Shown piece after piece: positions 44,144-56,851 of a stretch of DNA of 64,000 nt (positions within the stretch are counted from its first letter, which is position 1; the number at the start of each line of letters is the position of its first letter). A model generated the notes under the pieces. That model was not told the origin of the DNA, did not search any database, and was given only the letters and a program-made list of their open reading frames with translations. This stretch comes from Malachius bipustulatus (Eukaryota > Arthropoda > Insecta > Coleoptera > Melyridae). The position numbers were made by a program, and so were the translations under genes. Location: positions 16,835,867-16,899,866 of the forward strand of contig OU342630.1 of assembly GCA_910589415.1 (NCBI GenBank). Reading direction: 5' to 3'.

Positions 44144-45850
44144 CAGGGTGATTCATGATGACCAATGCTACGTCGTTAAATGCCAGGTACAGGAAGTCAA
44201 GAGGCAAGTCAATCTACGATAATTTTTTTCGGCCAACAGATACGAAGATACAGGATGTTTTCTATGTTTGGGCTTGAATTTTAAACGGCGATATCTTTAC
44301 AACGGTTTAATGAAATTCAACAAAATTTAGCAGAAACACTCATCTACCGAGGCTCTTCAAGATGACCTGCCGGCAAATTGTTGAAAAGAAATTGTTTGCA
44401 CATTTTAGACAAAAAAGCACATTTTTTGATCGACTTTCAGAAAAAACGGCATCGGATTCGGAAAGTACAGTAAAAATGTTATGAAATGAACTTCTTAAAT
44501 CGAAAGGCACACTTCGACCAGTTTCACAAACTAAGATCAAAAGTAAGAGCTTGCACCTGCTAAAGTTCAATTTAAAATTTTTCTCCATTAATTGTTTCTA
44601 ATGTTCCTCAAAATTCATTGAAAATCATTTCAAAATACTACGAATTTACAGGATAATCCATTGTCATAAATTTAAATTTAGTAACTAGGGCCTTACTTGT
44701 AGAAAAATGCTTAGATTTTTTTTAAATAGCACATTTTCCGATCGACTTAGCTAATATCGAAAAAAACTATAAAATTAACTTCTCAAATAGAACAGAACAC
44801 TTCGAACAGCTTCGCAAAAATAGATCAAAGTAAGAAAGTGTACCTACTTCATTTTACAATCTGTTTTTGTGAAGCTGGTCGAAGTGTGTAGTGCGATTTG
44901 AGAAGCTCAAATAATATTTTGAAAATTTTGGTAATCGAAATTGGCATACTTTAGGTTTGTGGTTTGGGGCTAGAGGATCAATTAGTAATAGTGTTTTAAT
45001 TTTTTTCGAAAAATTTAAATTAAATAAAGATGATTTAATGATAATTTCGAAAAATACGAGTATACTAATTGATTCTCTACACATCATTCATCACCATATT
45101 TTTATGGTTGATTTTATAATATTTGTATTTATTAATTTTATTATTATTATCTTCTAAGACTGATTTGTATACTGTGCATATATTGCAACCTACTAAATGT
45201 AGACAGTAAATAAATTCTAATTCTGAGCATTTTTTCTGTACTCTCCGAATCCGATGACGTTTTCTTCGAAAGTCAATTTAAAATGTGCTTTTCTTGAAAA
45301 AAAATGCGAACTATTTTTCTTGAAATACGGCCCTGGTTTGTACATTTAAAATTCTGGCAATAGGTTATCCCGTAAATTCGCAGTACCTCTTCGGCTTTTA
45401 AAATTATTTCAAATGAATTTTGAGGAACATTTGCAACAATTTTACGGCAAAATAGAAAATTAAGGTTTAAATAAAGGCAAGTTCTTACTTTGATCTGTTT
45501 TTGCGAAGCTGTTCGAAGTGTACCGTTCGATTTAAAAATTTAAGTTGTTTCCGAAGTCGATCGGAAAATGTGCTTGTATGTCACAGAAAAATGCGAACAA
45601 TTTTTCTTCAAGTACGGTCCTGGTTAATAGATTTAAAATTCCGGCAAAAGGATATCCCGTAAATTCTTATGCCCGTATTCACAAACGATAATTTCCTAAA
45701 TAATTACGTAATCAATTATACCCATCTCATTCTATTGCAAAAAAACTGCATATCTCCATCTCACTCATTTAAATAATTACGTAATTATTTAGGAAATTAT
45801 CGTTTGTGAATACGGGCATTAGTATACCAGCTTTTGACATGATTGTCAAT
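44144..45850. repeat. Complex of degenerate inverted and direct repeats
   Basis: Starts with a CAGGGTGATTCATGATGACC tip. Modules such as GCATCGGATTCGGAAAGTAC / GTACTCTCCGAATCCGATG, ATAGATCAAAGTAAGAAAG / CTTACTTTGATCTG and CGGCCCTGGTTTGTA / CGGTCCTGGTTAATAG recur in both orientations. A 147-bp MITE lies inside. Probably several generations of nested foldback elements; I cannot resolve the order. Confidence 0.55.
45671..45817. mobile_element. 147-bp MITE, copy 2
   Basis: GCCCGTATTCACAAACGATA and its inverse; 147 bp, as copies 1 and 3. Confidence 0.9.
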
Positions 45851-46233
45851 AAATTTTGAGAAACATTAGAAACAATGAAGATGAAGATGTTACCTTAGAA
45901 ACAAATGAAATGGCAAGTCCAACAAAGTTTCAAACAATCAATAAAGATACTTATCCGGTAATAATATTTAAAATGTATTCTAGAAACTCCCAACTTGAAC
46001 AATGTTGCCATTTTTTTTTTGACTCTAAGAATAGGGCAAATTTCAATGCCTGTAATTATTCTATTACTGATAATTAATAAAAAACCAAAGAATGTCGTAA
46101 AAATGTGAAATGATGTGTTTTGCCATTGGAAGTTGTTTAAATTTTGGTGCAATTTTGATTTACTTTTTGAAAAAAACCAACCTTATATCTCCGTAACGAA
46201 GCCGTGGAGACATTTTTTCTTTTCAATTAACAG

Positions 46234-46332
46234 TCTTTCTTCGCCAAACAGCACTCTTCGCCAAACCTACAACATGGTCATGTCAAGACTGTTCCCTCCG
46301 AGGCTCGAGGCTCACGCCAAGCAAACGAAGAG
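46234..46332 (+). CDS. Candidate internal coding exon (99 bp)
   Basis: A pyrimidine-rich stretch ending TTTTCAATTAACAG precedes, and AAGAG|GTGAGG follows: good acceptor and donor. The 99 bp are far richer in G+C than the surroundings. Two plus-strand frames are open throughout. One gives LSSPNSTLRQTYNMVMSRLF with PPRLEAHAKQTKR; the other SFFAKQHSSPNLQHGHVKTV with PSEARGSRQANEE. I do not recognise the protein. It could belong to the gene whose first exon is near 15 kb, with the intervening 31 kb as intron; that link is inference. It may also be a chance match of splice-like sites. Confidence 0.35.
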
Positions 46333-47939
46333 GTGAGGATTGTCAATAATACCACAGATATAATACCAAAAATAAAATAGATACACGGATAGACATGACT
46401 AATGCATCCACGACTATTGAAAACACTGAAAAGACGAACCTGTTGGGGGGAGGAGTACTTTCTTGATATGGCTAAAAAGATATGGCTAAAACAAGAAATG
46501 TTGATTTTCTTTATTTTAGAAGATATTGCTTCATAAACTACTACACTCGCAATTGCAGAACATCTCTGTAATTAAACTGAACTCGCATCTTCAATGATTC
46601 AGGATATCCCTGTATAGTGGCCCGTTACAGGTTCCAACTACTTCTAACTCTGTATTCCTAACTATGTATAACATCTATTTTGTCGCTGACCAACGTATTC
46701 TCAACACCAACATCCATTACATCAACAATGAAAATTTTTATGCAACACTATGTTTTTTATGTTCTCAAATTTCTGCCGAATTGTCTATAACAAAACATGC
46801 ATATCTCGTCGCAATATTAAATTCTTCTAATTATTGTAATAGAAGTCGGCACATAATCGCTGGTTCTTTTCACTCAAACTTCAATGGGTATCATTTATTC
46901 TCCAAGCATGGATTTCCATCAGTCGCTAATTGATTCAGTGATTGACAGACAAATTGTATAAAAATAACAATAGTATGAGCTCATATCAGCAACAGTAGAC
47001 CATTCGGTGATCTGCATACCGACACACAATTCATGATATGGTATTATGATTATTATTAATCGGATACTAAAATCATTTCTCCAGTAAACGATAATAATAC
47101 TGCGATGGTATGAATAACCTACTGATTGAGTAAATTCTAATTTGTCACGTCTATGGGGTCATTGGAATGCAAACAAGTGGTGGCATTGAAAATTATATCT
47201 AATTAATGCAAAATATAACGGGTTTATATCTGAGTTTTCTATCGCACAGTTTGGTTAGGAATTGATGTTGATATTTCACCTATTCCGATCCATCGGACTC
47301 ATAGTTCACCAGTCTACCAGAAACTAGAAAGATCATTTGAATTGGAATGCTCGGTCAATGGGAATGTTTAATGTAAGGAGCATGCAAATAATATTAAATA
47401 GACAAATTTTAAGTATAATTTATTTGAATAATATGTTTCAGCGTGGATGGTTGAGAGGTCAATGAATTCATTGTTTACTTCCAGATAACTGCTGTTTTAA
47501 TTATTAAACGTTAAATATTTATCTTTAACATGCTCATCGATTTAGTGATATCAAAATATTTGCTCCAGTCTTGTACAAATTGCAATTATTGTTTCGACAA
47601 AGAATATGAGCATGGCTGCACCGCTTCAGCTGTAAGCTGAAACCAATACGACAAATAACAGATAGGTATGTTTGGCGTTCCTATAACGATAACGGTTCTT
47701 TTCTGAAAAATCAACTATGACTTAAATGTATGGTCTGTTCTCAGTCTCAAGGGGACTTTTATTTTTCAATAATGACTGTTGTTCTTGTGTATGATGAAAT
47801 ATGAGGAGTTCGACGATGAATAATAATGGAATAATGGTGCAAGATTCGGTTTTAGAAATATATACCCTCAATGTTATTTGATAATGACTAAGATTAAAAT
47901 TAGATAATATATAAATTAATAAATCGCACATGGGTTACC
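46333..47939. other. AT-rich stretch, nothing recognised
   Basis: Short frames only. Nothing with a domain or clear repeat structure. Confidence 0.45.
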
Positions 47940-48483
47940 TAGCTAAATTGCGTACCTAATCGAGAATTTCATCTCTGAAGAATAAATACAGATTTTTCTA
48001 TCATAAACAGTCACCCATTTAATTTTAAATGTTGGACCCCCCGAATTCTTTTAGGGGGAAATCTTGAATAAATCATATGTTAATATTGAAAAGCTGCTTC
48101 TATTTTCTGTTATTGTTTCGTGTTATAATATTTTTATAATTTCGTTGACTTTGAAACAATTAAAATTACACCAAACAAAAACGTCAAAAACTAAAAAAAT
48201 ATCCAATTTTTCAGTTACATCCAAGTCTATTACCAAAATGACCCTACAAATTTAAAACTTTTAGTTGATTTTCTGGAAAATGGGTCAACAGATTTAAAAT
48301 GTAACTAAATCAACAGAAGCAGCTTTTCCATCTTAACAATAAATTATTCATTTACCATTTGTCTCTAAAATCAATAGGGGGAACAATATTTAAAAATATA
48401 TATGCATGACTGTCATGATAGAAAAAAATTCATCTTCATTCTTCTTCAGAGGTTAATATCTCGGTTCGGTACGCAATTTAGCG
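47940..48483. mobile_element. Foldback/MITE (TAGCTAAATTGCGTACC ends)
   Basis: CTAGCTAAATTGCGTACC at the left and GGTACGCAATTTAGCG at the right are inverted. Inner inverted blocks are CATCTCTGAAGAA / TTCTTCAGAGG and ATATTGAAAAGCTGCTTCT / AGAAGCAGCTTTTCC. About 540 bp without a transposase. Confidence 0.8.
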
Positions 48484-49882
48484 AGGCAACTATTTGCGAT
48501 TTGTCAATCTATACATTATTCAACATTATAATATTTGCCATAATCATATAACAGATGAGGGTATGTTCCTAATACCGGATGTTAGATTATAAGCATCATT
48601 CAGAAAAATTAGTTTGATGAACAACATAATATTAATTAATAGTCATGTTGCCATATTTATTGTACAAGTTTTCCCCAATAGTTAGGTAATAAAGTGTGAG
48701 TGATGAAATAAAAAGAAAATTCGTGATCCTCAGATGACCCCCCTAACAACAACAGTACTGAAGAGTTAATCCGCGGCTTACGAGGCACTCTTCATTACAG
48801 TACGTAAGTCTCATTCGGCTTTATAAAATTTTATTCCAAATATCTCCAGGTTTTAATCAACGAAAAGTTCGGAATATAAAAGTCAAAAATATTAGTTTAA
48901 CATTTCAACATTATTTGCTTATAAAGCTATACAGAAAAACTATTGTCGACACTGTATATTATCGACTCGTACGGTTGTTATGGTTGGTAGGATTTAACCA
49001 GATTCATCCAATATTGTTTCTTCATAACGACATAAAAAAAATAACTATTTATGATAAGTATTTTAATTGATTACATACCGATTTTATATTCGTATTAGGA
49101 GAAACTGTTTGTAAAGATAATTTGAGAAACTATTCTTAATGATATTCATTCTTATGAAAATATTATGAAAGACATGCTTCAAATCCTTTTAATGGCGACT
49201 TTAGTAATTCTACGGAAAATAATTCATATCATTGTTATCATGGTGAAATTATTTAATAAATTTAACGTTTCATTGAGCATTTGTTGCCATTCTCAAATCC
49301 ATCAACTTATTGATTTTCAAATAGCATGAAGTACTTTGTAAGAGAAATTTCTACGGGATACTACAATTATTTCTATTTTGTTTACAAACATACATAAAAC
49401 ACACTTTCGTTGGAAACATGATGTCTTTTTTTATTATTTTATACTCGTCTACCCTTATTTTTGTAGTCTCAAGCTTTCATGGAAATTTAAATCACAAGAA
49501 AGTGGGTTATAAAAAGACTTAAATTTCTATGTAGGTAAAACGAGAAAAAAAACGACTGATTTTCCAAGACAAGATTTTCCATGCTACATGTTAAGAAATA
49601 TTGTCAAAAAAGTTTAAAATAATGATTTGATACTAATATTGTCAATGTAAACTTCTCTTTCTTTAGCTAGACATACTAACCCGCGGATTATTGTTTTCAC
49701 AGAATAAGAGGTATCCACTTTACCTACACAGAAAACAAAAAGAATGCTCCTGTCAAGGCATACTTGATGTAGGTACTAAACATGAAAATATGGTGAAATT
49801 TATAATATCAGTTCAAGCAGGCCTGGACCCCAAATGGTCAAATTTCAACTAGAAAATTTTTTGTCACCTACAATACCTATAC
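48484..49882. other. AT-rich stretch, nothing recognised
   Basis: No supported feature. Confidence 0.45.
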
Positions 49883-50029
49883 GCCCGTATTCACAAACGA
49901 TAATTTCCTAAATAATTACGTAATCAATTATCCCCATCTCATTCTATTGCAAAAAAACTGCATATCTCTATCTCACTCATTTAAATAATTTCGTAATTAT
50001 TTAGGAAATTATCGTTTATGAATACGGGC
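49883..50029. mobile_element. 147-bp MITE, copy 3
   Basis: GCCCGTATTCACAAACGATA at the left and TATCGTTTATGAATACGGGC at the right (one change). Same length as the other two copies. Confidence 0.9.
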
Positions 50030-51062
50030 AAGAGTATATAAATTCACTTATCCTGGGACACGCTGATTTATTAGCTCACTATCAAATTATGGCAAATTAA
50101 AGGTGAGGTAGGTATAAAAAAAAACTTCATATAATCATATTATGTCCGATTTTATTTATTTAAGGAGTTATATGACCTCAAAGTTTTCTGCATAAGGAGC
50201 AAAAAACAAAAATTTTACAATTTTCTGTACCATGGTCACATAAAAAGTTAGAATAGGGACATGTCAGCCGTTTTCCTTAATCTTGATCCGTTTTCGTTGT
50301 ACACTGCCATGAACTTTGAAAATTAAAATTTTCACTTGTTTATTGTATCTAAACTGCAATCTAAACTCCAACTGTAAAAACCATTCTTTTTTTTCTTCTC
50401 GGACAATCTAAAAATATAATGGCAAAGTAGCATGCCATTTAAAAAAACACAACTTTGATATGTTTCTTATTTTTAGGATACTGTAGGTACATTAGACATT
50501 TAATTTTATAATTTACCTTTAACAGGTCTCTATTCACACCAAAAAATTTTTTTTAAAATCAAGGGACAATGCCCTTGATTGAGAAAAAATAATCGTCCGA
50601 CGCGTATACCGTGAATAATCCTGTATATTTGTAGATAAAACGGTTTTGAAAATTGATTGTCCTTATTATAAGTGCTTTGTATTTTACGCTTTCCAACGTT
50701 GCGATCAGGCCATCAGTTATAGGGTATCCTTCATTATGTGAAGATAACAACCCATATATACATATTTACTATACTTACACCGATAAATGCAACTAACCTG
50801 ATATATTTCCACATTATAACATCATAAATTGACTTTCAACGCATGTTTCATTGTTATTGGCAGTCAGGTGTACCTATTGTAAATTTTATATGTAATTAGA
50901 AGTAACTTTATTACTGTTATTGTTACGTGAATTTATTACTAATAGGAATAAATAATAAGCTTCATGCAGTTTATTTCCTTTTTGTCATAGGTACATAAAA
51001 ACATACAAATGTCAATCTTTTTGACCTTTTAGTATGCAATGGCAAAAATGCATTCTGATTAC
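50030..51062. other. AT-rich stretch, nothing recognised
   Basis: No supported feature. Confidence 0.45.
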
Positions 51063-51300
51063 CTGGGGCCTGTTTCACAAAACACTATTAACTATTATTA
51101 ATAGTAAAGCTCAATAATAAAAGCTCATAATATGAGTGATTTTAAATAGTGTTTCTCAAAATAATTGTAAGAATCTACTAAGTAATAGTTTAATTAACTA
51201 TTAAGAATAGTATATTTCAATTATATTAGCCGGTAAGCGTTTTACAAAATTTTATATGACTATTATTAATAACTCATATTTTTGTGAAACAGGCCCCTGG
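51063..51300. mobile_element. MITE (GGGGCCTGTTTCACAAAA ends)
   Basis: GGGGCCTGTTTCACAAAA and its inverse TTTTGTGAAACAGGCCCC (one extra T) enclose 200 bp rich in TATTATTAATAG-type palindromes. Confidence 0.8.
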
Positions 51301-52115
51301 TCTTGTAACACATTTAACCTGGTGTTGAATTTGACACCGAAAATTATATGGCACTGATGTATGTTGAACAGAGTATCGTCAAATCCCAATATACTGAAAC
51401 AGTGTATTGTGAAAATATGTGAAAAACTTTTCATATAATAGTATTTTTTTTATTTGCGTCCCGAGTGGCTCTTTTAGGGTAACATATTCCAACATATAGG
51501 TATATTACCTATAGGCTAAATAAGTAACTATTGTGGCGCCACCAAGTAGGCAAATTTGACACTTTCATGCGGCAAGTCCTGCGTGCCCGCTATTCATTTT
51601 AATGTATTTGTTATTGCAAACATGAGGTCGTTCCGTCGTTCAGGTATAAAAAAAATCGGGAAGGGTTTGTTGTACACGAGTGCCTTATATGCTTGATTAC
51701 ATACGCATTTATTAATCCTGAATCTTTTTTTTAGATATAGTAGATTAAAGTTAAAAAATTTAGTTAATTTAAGACATTTAAGTAATACTAATAAAACAAT
51801 AACTACTGCTATAATTTTTTTCGAGCTGTATTTCAGGCGAAGTGTTCTAAATCATGGTCAATAAATCAGTTTCTGACCAGCGGAATGTATACAGTAACAT
51901 CTTCCTGCTATACGGTTGCAAAATATGTCCAAAACTCTTGGACTTTTTACATAAGCTGAATAAAAAAACCCGAAAACATGAGATGAAATATGAACTTATT
52001 ATGTTGATAAGAAAAGTGATATTTTTTAAATGGAACAATTATATCACCTGAACAATGGGACAATAATAGGTTTTTTAGTTTTGACGAGTGCTATATGTGC
52101 ACCAGACGTAAATTT
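51301..52115. other. AT-rich stretch before the 52-kb ribozyme
   Basis: No recognised gene. The part just before the ribozyme includes GACGTAAATTTACGTC, a perfect 16-bp palindrome whose second half forms helix I. Confidence 0.4.
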
Positions 52116-52160
52116 ACGTCTGAAGATGCTACATGAAAAGTAGCGAAACACGTGTAACGT
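52116..52160 (+). ncRNA. Hammerhead ribozyme motif (family R3)
   Basis: In order: helix I ACGT (52116-52119) pairing with ACGT (52157-52160); CTGAAGA; one extra T; helix II GCTAC/GTAGC with a 7-nt loop; GAAA; helix III ACACGTGT, a perfect palindrome; cleavage nucleotide A at 52156. All core positions are present. The extra T before helix II is also found in the Penelope-type motifs here, so this is probably a Penelope-type hammerhead whose coding part is not nearby. Self-cleavage is untested. Confidence 0.62.
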
Positions 52161-52230
52161 TTCTATCATCGATCAATATACAGTAGAATTTTATAAAACA
52201 TTAGTGTTTTATTCATAATCAATAAATAAT
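52161..52230 (+). repeat. 3' flank of the R3 ribozyme, also present at 20.6 kb
   Basis: CTATCATC, ATATACAGTAGAATTTTA, ACATTAGTGTTTTATTCATA and ATCAATAA reappear inverted within the 132-bp insertion at 20.6 kb. This defines a mobile repeat unit extending at least 60 bp beyond the cleavage site. Confidence 0.65.
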
Positions 52231-53583
52231 TTTGTAGTCATAATAAATTCAAAAATCTAGAAATACACTTCCAAATAATGATTTTAAAAAAGGTTTTATT
52301 TTATGGAAACGAGCTGTCAAGGATTAATATGCCGCACAAAATTGCGGAAAAAATCCACGAGGAGGCGAACAGCCGATACTTACTTAGCGTATATTGCTGT
52401 CAACATTTAGGTTATATGACTATATTTTTAGAGGTTAGGATTACATAATGTTAAGATGATAGCGGTGTTGTTAGATTAAGCTTTTCTTGATGATGAGGAT
52501 GGCTTTTTGAGTTTATATCTAGAAAATATCATCTGCCTAGAGTTGCTAATTTTCTAGATTTCGTAAAATATAAGTTCATAATTACATTACATTCAGAAAT
52601 TACACACATTATAGAGAAAGCATGTACCTTATAAATGAAACCAACTGTTTCAGAATGAGAAACTCACCATTTTTATATGGTAATGTTTTATTGATTGATT
52701 CTTGTAGGTAAAGTATCTTCCTAATATTTCTCTCGGGCAGCTTAAATCTCGGACAGCTTAAAAATACAATAACACTCAGTGTGTTTCATTTAAAATGCCG
52801 TACTTAGTAGGTGTCAACTTCCGGTATTTTCGGAAGTGCCGTCTTCTTGAAAATATTTTCATCCAACAGATCGTATGCCATTACGACCATAACTTTCTTC
52901 TTATTTCATATAAATATTTCTAATGCACGTTCTCAATGAATCACCAGGTGCATACTTGACTATAAATTCACGTCAGTCGGGAAAAGGACAAGGATTCTCC
53001 AATCTAATTTTGCAATACTCGTATAAACAAGTCAAACAAGTTTCCTGTGGAGTTTCCTTGAAGAGTAATGCTACGTAAACTAAGAAGTGGACATTGAAGT
53101 TTTTCATTTACTTTATTGGAAAATCAGCTCAGTGTTGTGATTTTATTAGGTAGATATCTATTTCTGTTTCAGATCGATTTCAGTAAACCTCAAACAATTC
53201 ACTGAATGAGGAAAATAAGCACACTCTTTGATGATAATCTTAGTATCTTGATCATAAATCTTACTCGTAGAGAATAAAAGCTCTTACTAGACCAAAATTT
53301 TAGTGTAAATAATTAAAAATTTCGAAATACCCAAAAAACCAGTTAACAGAAAATCAAAAAACATATCAAAAAGTTAAAACTCTTACACAAAATTGAGTCT
53401 GCTGTATATGATACCTACCTTACCTATATGAGTTGAGTTCCTCATTTATGATTTATTTACTTATTAATAATTAGAATCATAATGAAACCAGCAGAGTGTG
53501 CTTTAGATGTTAAAGCGGCGAATGTTAAGGACGATATTTCGATCTCTTTAATTAAATAAAAACCATGCAGCATAAAATAAAAA
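52231..53583. other. AT-rich stretch, nothing recognised
   Basis: No supported feature. Confidence 0.45.
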
Positions 53584-54330
53584 TACAGGGTGTATCTAAA
53601 TAACACCGAAAAAATTTAAGAGCTGATACATTGGTCAAAAATAAACAAAAAATTTCGTATAAACGTGTGTCTAGAAATGCACCCTTTTTGAGATACAGGG
53701 TGTCAAAAAAAAGATTATTTTACCAGTTTTTTGAAGATATTTGGGGAACCGTTTGAGATATGAAACTCACCTTTTGTAAATGTCATATCATTGATATTTA
53801 TAGCTACTTTTTGAATACTGAGTTTTTTCATGTGTCATTATAGCGGAGATCTCAGAAATGAGCGAAGTTTTTTTGCCGTTAATTTTTCGACACTTGTCTT
53901 GAAACATTCAAAGTGAGTTTTTCATCGTAAATGCCCGTTTTTCTCGAAAATGGCTCACGTTAGCAGTTATAACCAAGAGTATCTTTTTGTTTAGAAAACA
54001 TTGACGGTTAAAAGTGTGCTTTTAAAATATCAATTTGCCCAGGGTCGTAGATATTAGGGGCAAAAAAATCCCCCCAACCCTAAAAATCTCCGGCACAATC
54101 TTAAAAAAGGTAGTTAGCATTAAAATAGTTGCTAATATCAATGATAAGATCTGTACAAAAGCTGAATTCTGTGTCTTATACGGTTCCCGAGACATCTTCA
54201 AAAAACTCGAAAAACAATCTTTTTTTGACACTCTGTATCTCAAAAAGGGTGCATATCCAGACACACGTTAATAGGAAATTTTTTGTTTATTTTTTATCAA
54301 AGAATCCTCCCCTAAATTTTTCGTAGGTAT
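53584..54330. mobile_element. Foldback/MITE (CAGGGTGTATCTAAATAACAC)
   Basis: Nested tips (CAGGGTGTATCT and, further in, GTGTGTCTAGAAATGCACCC) are inverted at the right (GGGTGCATATCCAGACACAC). The arms share AGATATTTGGGGAACCG, TACTTTTTGAATACTGAG and the GGAGATTT...AACCCTA block. Same family as 20.1 kb and the half copy at 19.2 kb. The overlapping frames of 65-80 codons on both strands are the arms. Confidence 0.82.
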
Positions 54331-54414
54331 AAAACATGCAGCAACCCTCTACCTTATTCAAGTTTATTTGAACTTGGGTTAAAATTCAGTGTTTTTATTA
54401 AAAGTAACTAACAC

Positions 54415-54565
54415 TACAATCATCAGACTTCAGACACCAGTTAAGACTAAATATTAGTTCAAAACTTTTGCATGGTATGTGTAGCGTGTAGCTACCGTCC
54501 AGGTCGTACGTTTTACCTCACAATCTGTGCGGAAGTTTTCTAATTCGTTCTGTAAAAGGAACTTC
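54415..54565 (+). repeat. Fragment of the ribozyme palindrome family with the catalytic part deleted
   Basis: Matches 60.39-60.56 kb in order: ACCAGTTAAGA, GTATGTGTAGC, then TACCGTCCAGGTC in place of TATCGTCTATGTC, AATCTGTGCG, CTAATTCGTTCTG. The stretch holding helix I (5' strand), CTGATGA, helix II and GAAA is missing; the helix III end and the following bases remain. Confidence 0.55.
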
Positions 54566-54893
54566 CAGTAGCGTGGATATTTGGGATTTTTTCTCTTGTT
54601 TCCCCTTTTTCCCTCCCTATCTTTTACGTCACCGACCTTATTGGAAATTAAAAGCTGTTATTTAATAGCTCCTGTATTTTAGAACAAAAAATTATATTTA
54701 GTTTTTTTCATACGATCCACTGTTTTTGAGATTTTTTAAGTTTTCTCAGGTTTTCTTCAGGTTTTCTTTTTTGTTCTGAAATGCAAGAACTATTGAATAA
54801 CGTTTTTATATTTTGCAATTAAGTCAGTGGCGTGGAAGATAGAAAGAAAATAGGAGGAAAAAAAGAAAAAATCTAAATATCCACGCCACTGGA
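54566..54893. repeat. Inverted repeat (CCAGTAGCGTGGATATTTGG)
   Basis: CCAGTAGCGTGGATATTTGG at the left is inverted at the right as CTAAATATCCACGCCACTGG. Inner arms include a run of C/T-rich sequence mirrored by A/G-rich sequence. A MITE that seems to have landed at the end of the ribozyme-family fragment. Confidence 0.7.
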
Positions 54894-56850
54894 AGACATG
54901 TATACAGCTTGAAATTGCAAAATTAACGATTTTTGTTTGTTTATTGTCCATGCCAAGTTTCATTAAATTCGGTTCAAAGTAACAGGAGTTATAACCCTAT
55001 TTTGTTTTATTTTAACTATTTATTTAATATTATATATTTCAACTATATTATTTGTTCTATCTCTAAAATTCCTAACATGTCAGATAACGCCTTGTTGCGG
55101 TTGCGGTGGTAACAAAATTAAAAATTCATAAAATGCATTCGATAAAAGAAGGAAAACTCTTAGTAGTCACTGAAGGTGAAAATAGGCTATTACCTAAGAA
55201 TTCTTTGAACCTCCATCGATTTTCATGAAAATTTGGGATATAGCTTATTTCATCCTAACTTCGAAAGTAACATAAGCTCGACTTGCGGTTTTTGCATTTT
55301 AGTGGTGAAATCCACCCCTTTTGCAAAAAATTGAAAAAATTAAAATTAAAGCAAATAATCGTGTTTAGTTAAGTGGAATAAATATTCTGTAACATTTTGA
55401 AGCATAATCGATGATTTACATCAATTTTTCAACCCTTAGATACCATCCCTTAAGTGGACAATCATGAGACTATTTTTTATTTGTCTATAATCTTTTCTGA
55501 TTATGAAAAACATTATTCATTTATTGTGAAATTTCGACCATTAAAAGATTCAATCGATCAGAGTTGTTTTTCAATGCTCAAGATATATTTTAATTAATTT
55601 ATTTTAACTTCTCGATCCTCAAACTATGCTTGGTGCATAAATTGATGAAAAATCGTCACTTAAGAAAATTTTTACTAAGTAGATACTTCGTGCATGTAGT
55701 TTTTGATCATAGAAATTTAATTTATCAATAATTATTAAGTAAAAGAGGAACTAAATCTATATGCCCACATATTATTAAAATATGTATCTTCGAAGAGAAA
55801 TTTGATAATTTTTCTTGAACCTTTCTTAGTAATTGTTGAATTTCTGTCTTATTTAATTGAGAATCGGGTTCTTTAATAATTAAGAGAGAGATAGCTGTTG
55901 CAGTCATGTCTGAGCTCATCGCACCTGAGCACACAGTTTGCATTTTATCTGACAGACTGGCAGACATGCTTCATTTTTTCCAAGGCACTAGTTGATGAAA
56001 AAATTTGTGGATCACCCGATACAATAATACTTAGAAACGTAGATTAATTATTTGGGACAGCAGTCGATAAGGAAAAGGATGCTCTTTTTTCTCAAAATCC
56101 AAGCTTTCAAACTTTATTTTAGTTCTTCTTCAGGGGTAAGAAAGTGAGAGTGAAACAAAGTAGTTACAGAAAAAATTTAAAATTTCTATAGAAACGCCAT
56201 TTTACACCGATTTTATTGTATCAATTATAGTTTTTAAAGTATTTTTTAAGTTTTTTTCATGTTTTTACATTTTACGAGTGAACAAGTGATCGATCGGCAC
56301 CAAAACGTTTAATTTTTTATAAAAATCTTTAAAAAAATAATACTTTTATCGAAGAACCTAAATTTATATAAATTAAAAGACAAAAATTCAACAATTAGAT
56401 GAAATGTTTATACAGGGTGATAAAAAATCTGAAAAAATCTCCTTTTACTTCCGGAGATATTCGAAAAGAATCCGAAATCTTACGATTTCGTATTTTCTAT
56501 TCTGAGGTTATTTGGAAAGTATAAAAGAACAAACGGGACTTTCTCATTGCTAAGTTTTTAGGTGTACACAAGACGACGTTTATAAAGTTTCAGTTCAATC
56601 ATATTCAGTTGAGTTACAGAATCTGTGAAACTGTAAACCATAAAAATTTTTCATTTTTCAGTTTTACGGACAATCTTTTATGATTTTTTCCCAAAGACTG
56701 CCTAAATTACGTCTTCATTTACTAACTCCATAGATATAATAATTTATATGTGTAAATATGTTCCAGTATATAATATATATTATGTATAGTGACCAGGAAA
56801 AACAGAGGTCTACTTTATTTTTCCTATAGATGATGTGATGCAGCCTTTAT
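54894..56850. other. AT-rich stretch with one foldback tip
   Basis: No gene recognised. A CAGGGTGATAAAAAATCTGA tip at 56.41 kb starts an arm that I cannot pair. The rest shows nothing I can support. Confidence 0.4.
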
Positions 56851-56851
56851 A

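Noticed and set aside
56090..56150. Minus-strand CTGAAGA...GAAA near 56.1 kb
   Set aside because: The pairing is offset from the core, and the base at the cleavage position would be G, which hammerheads do not cleave well.
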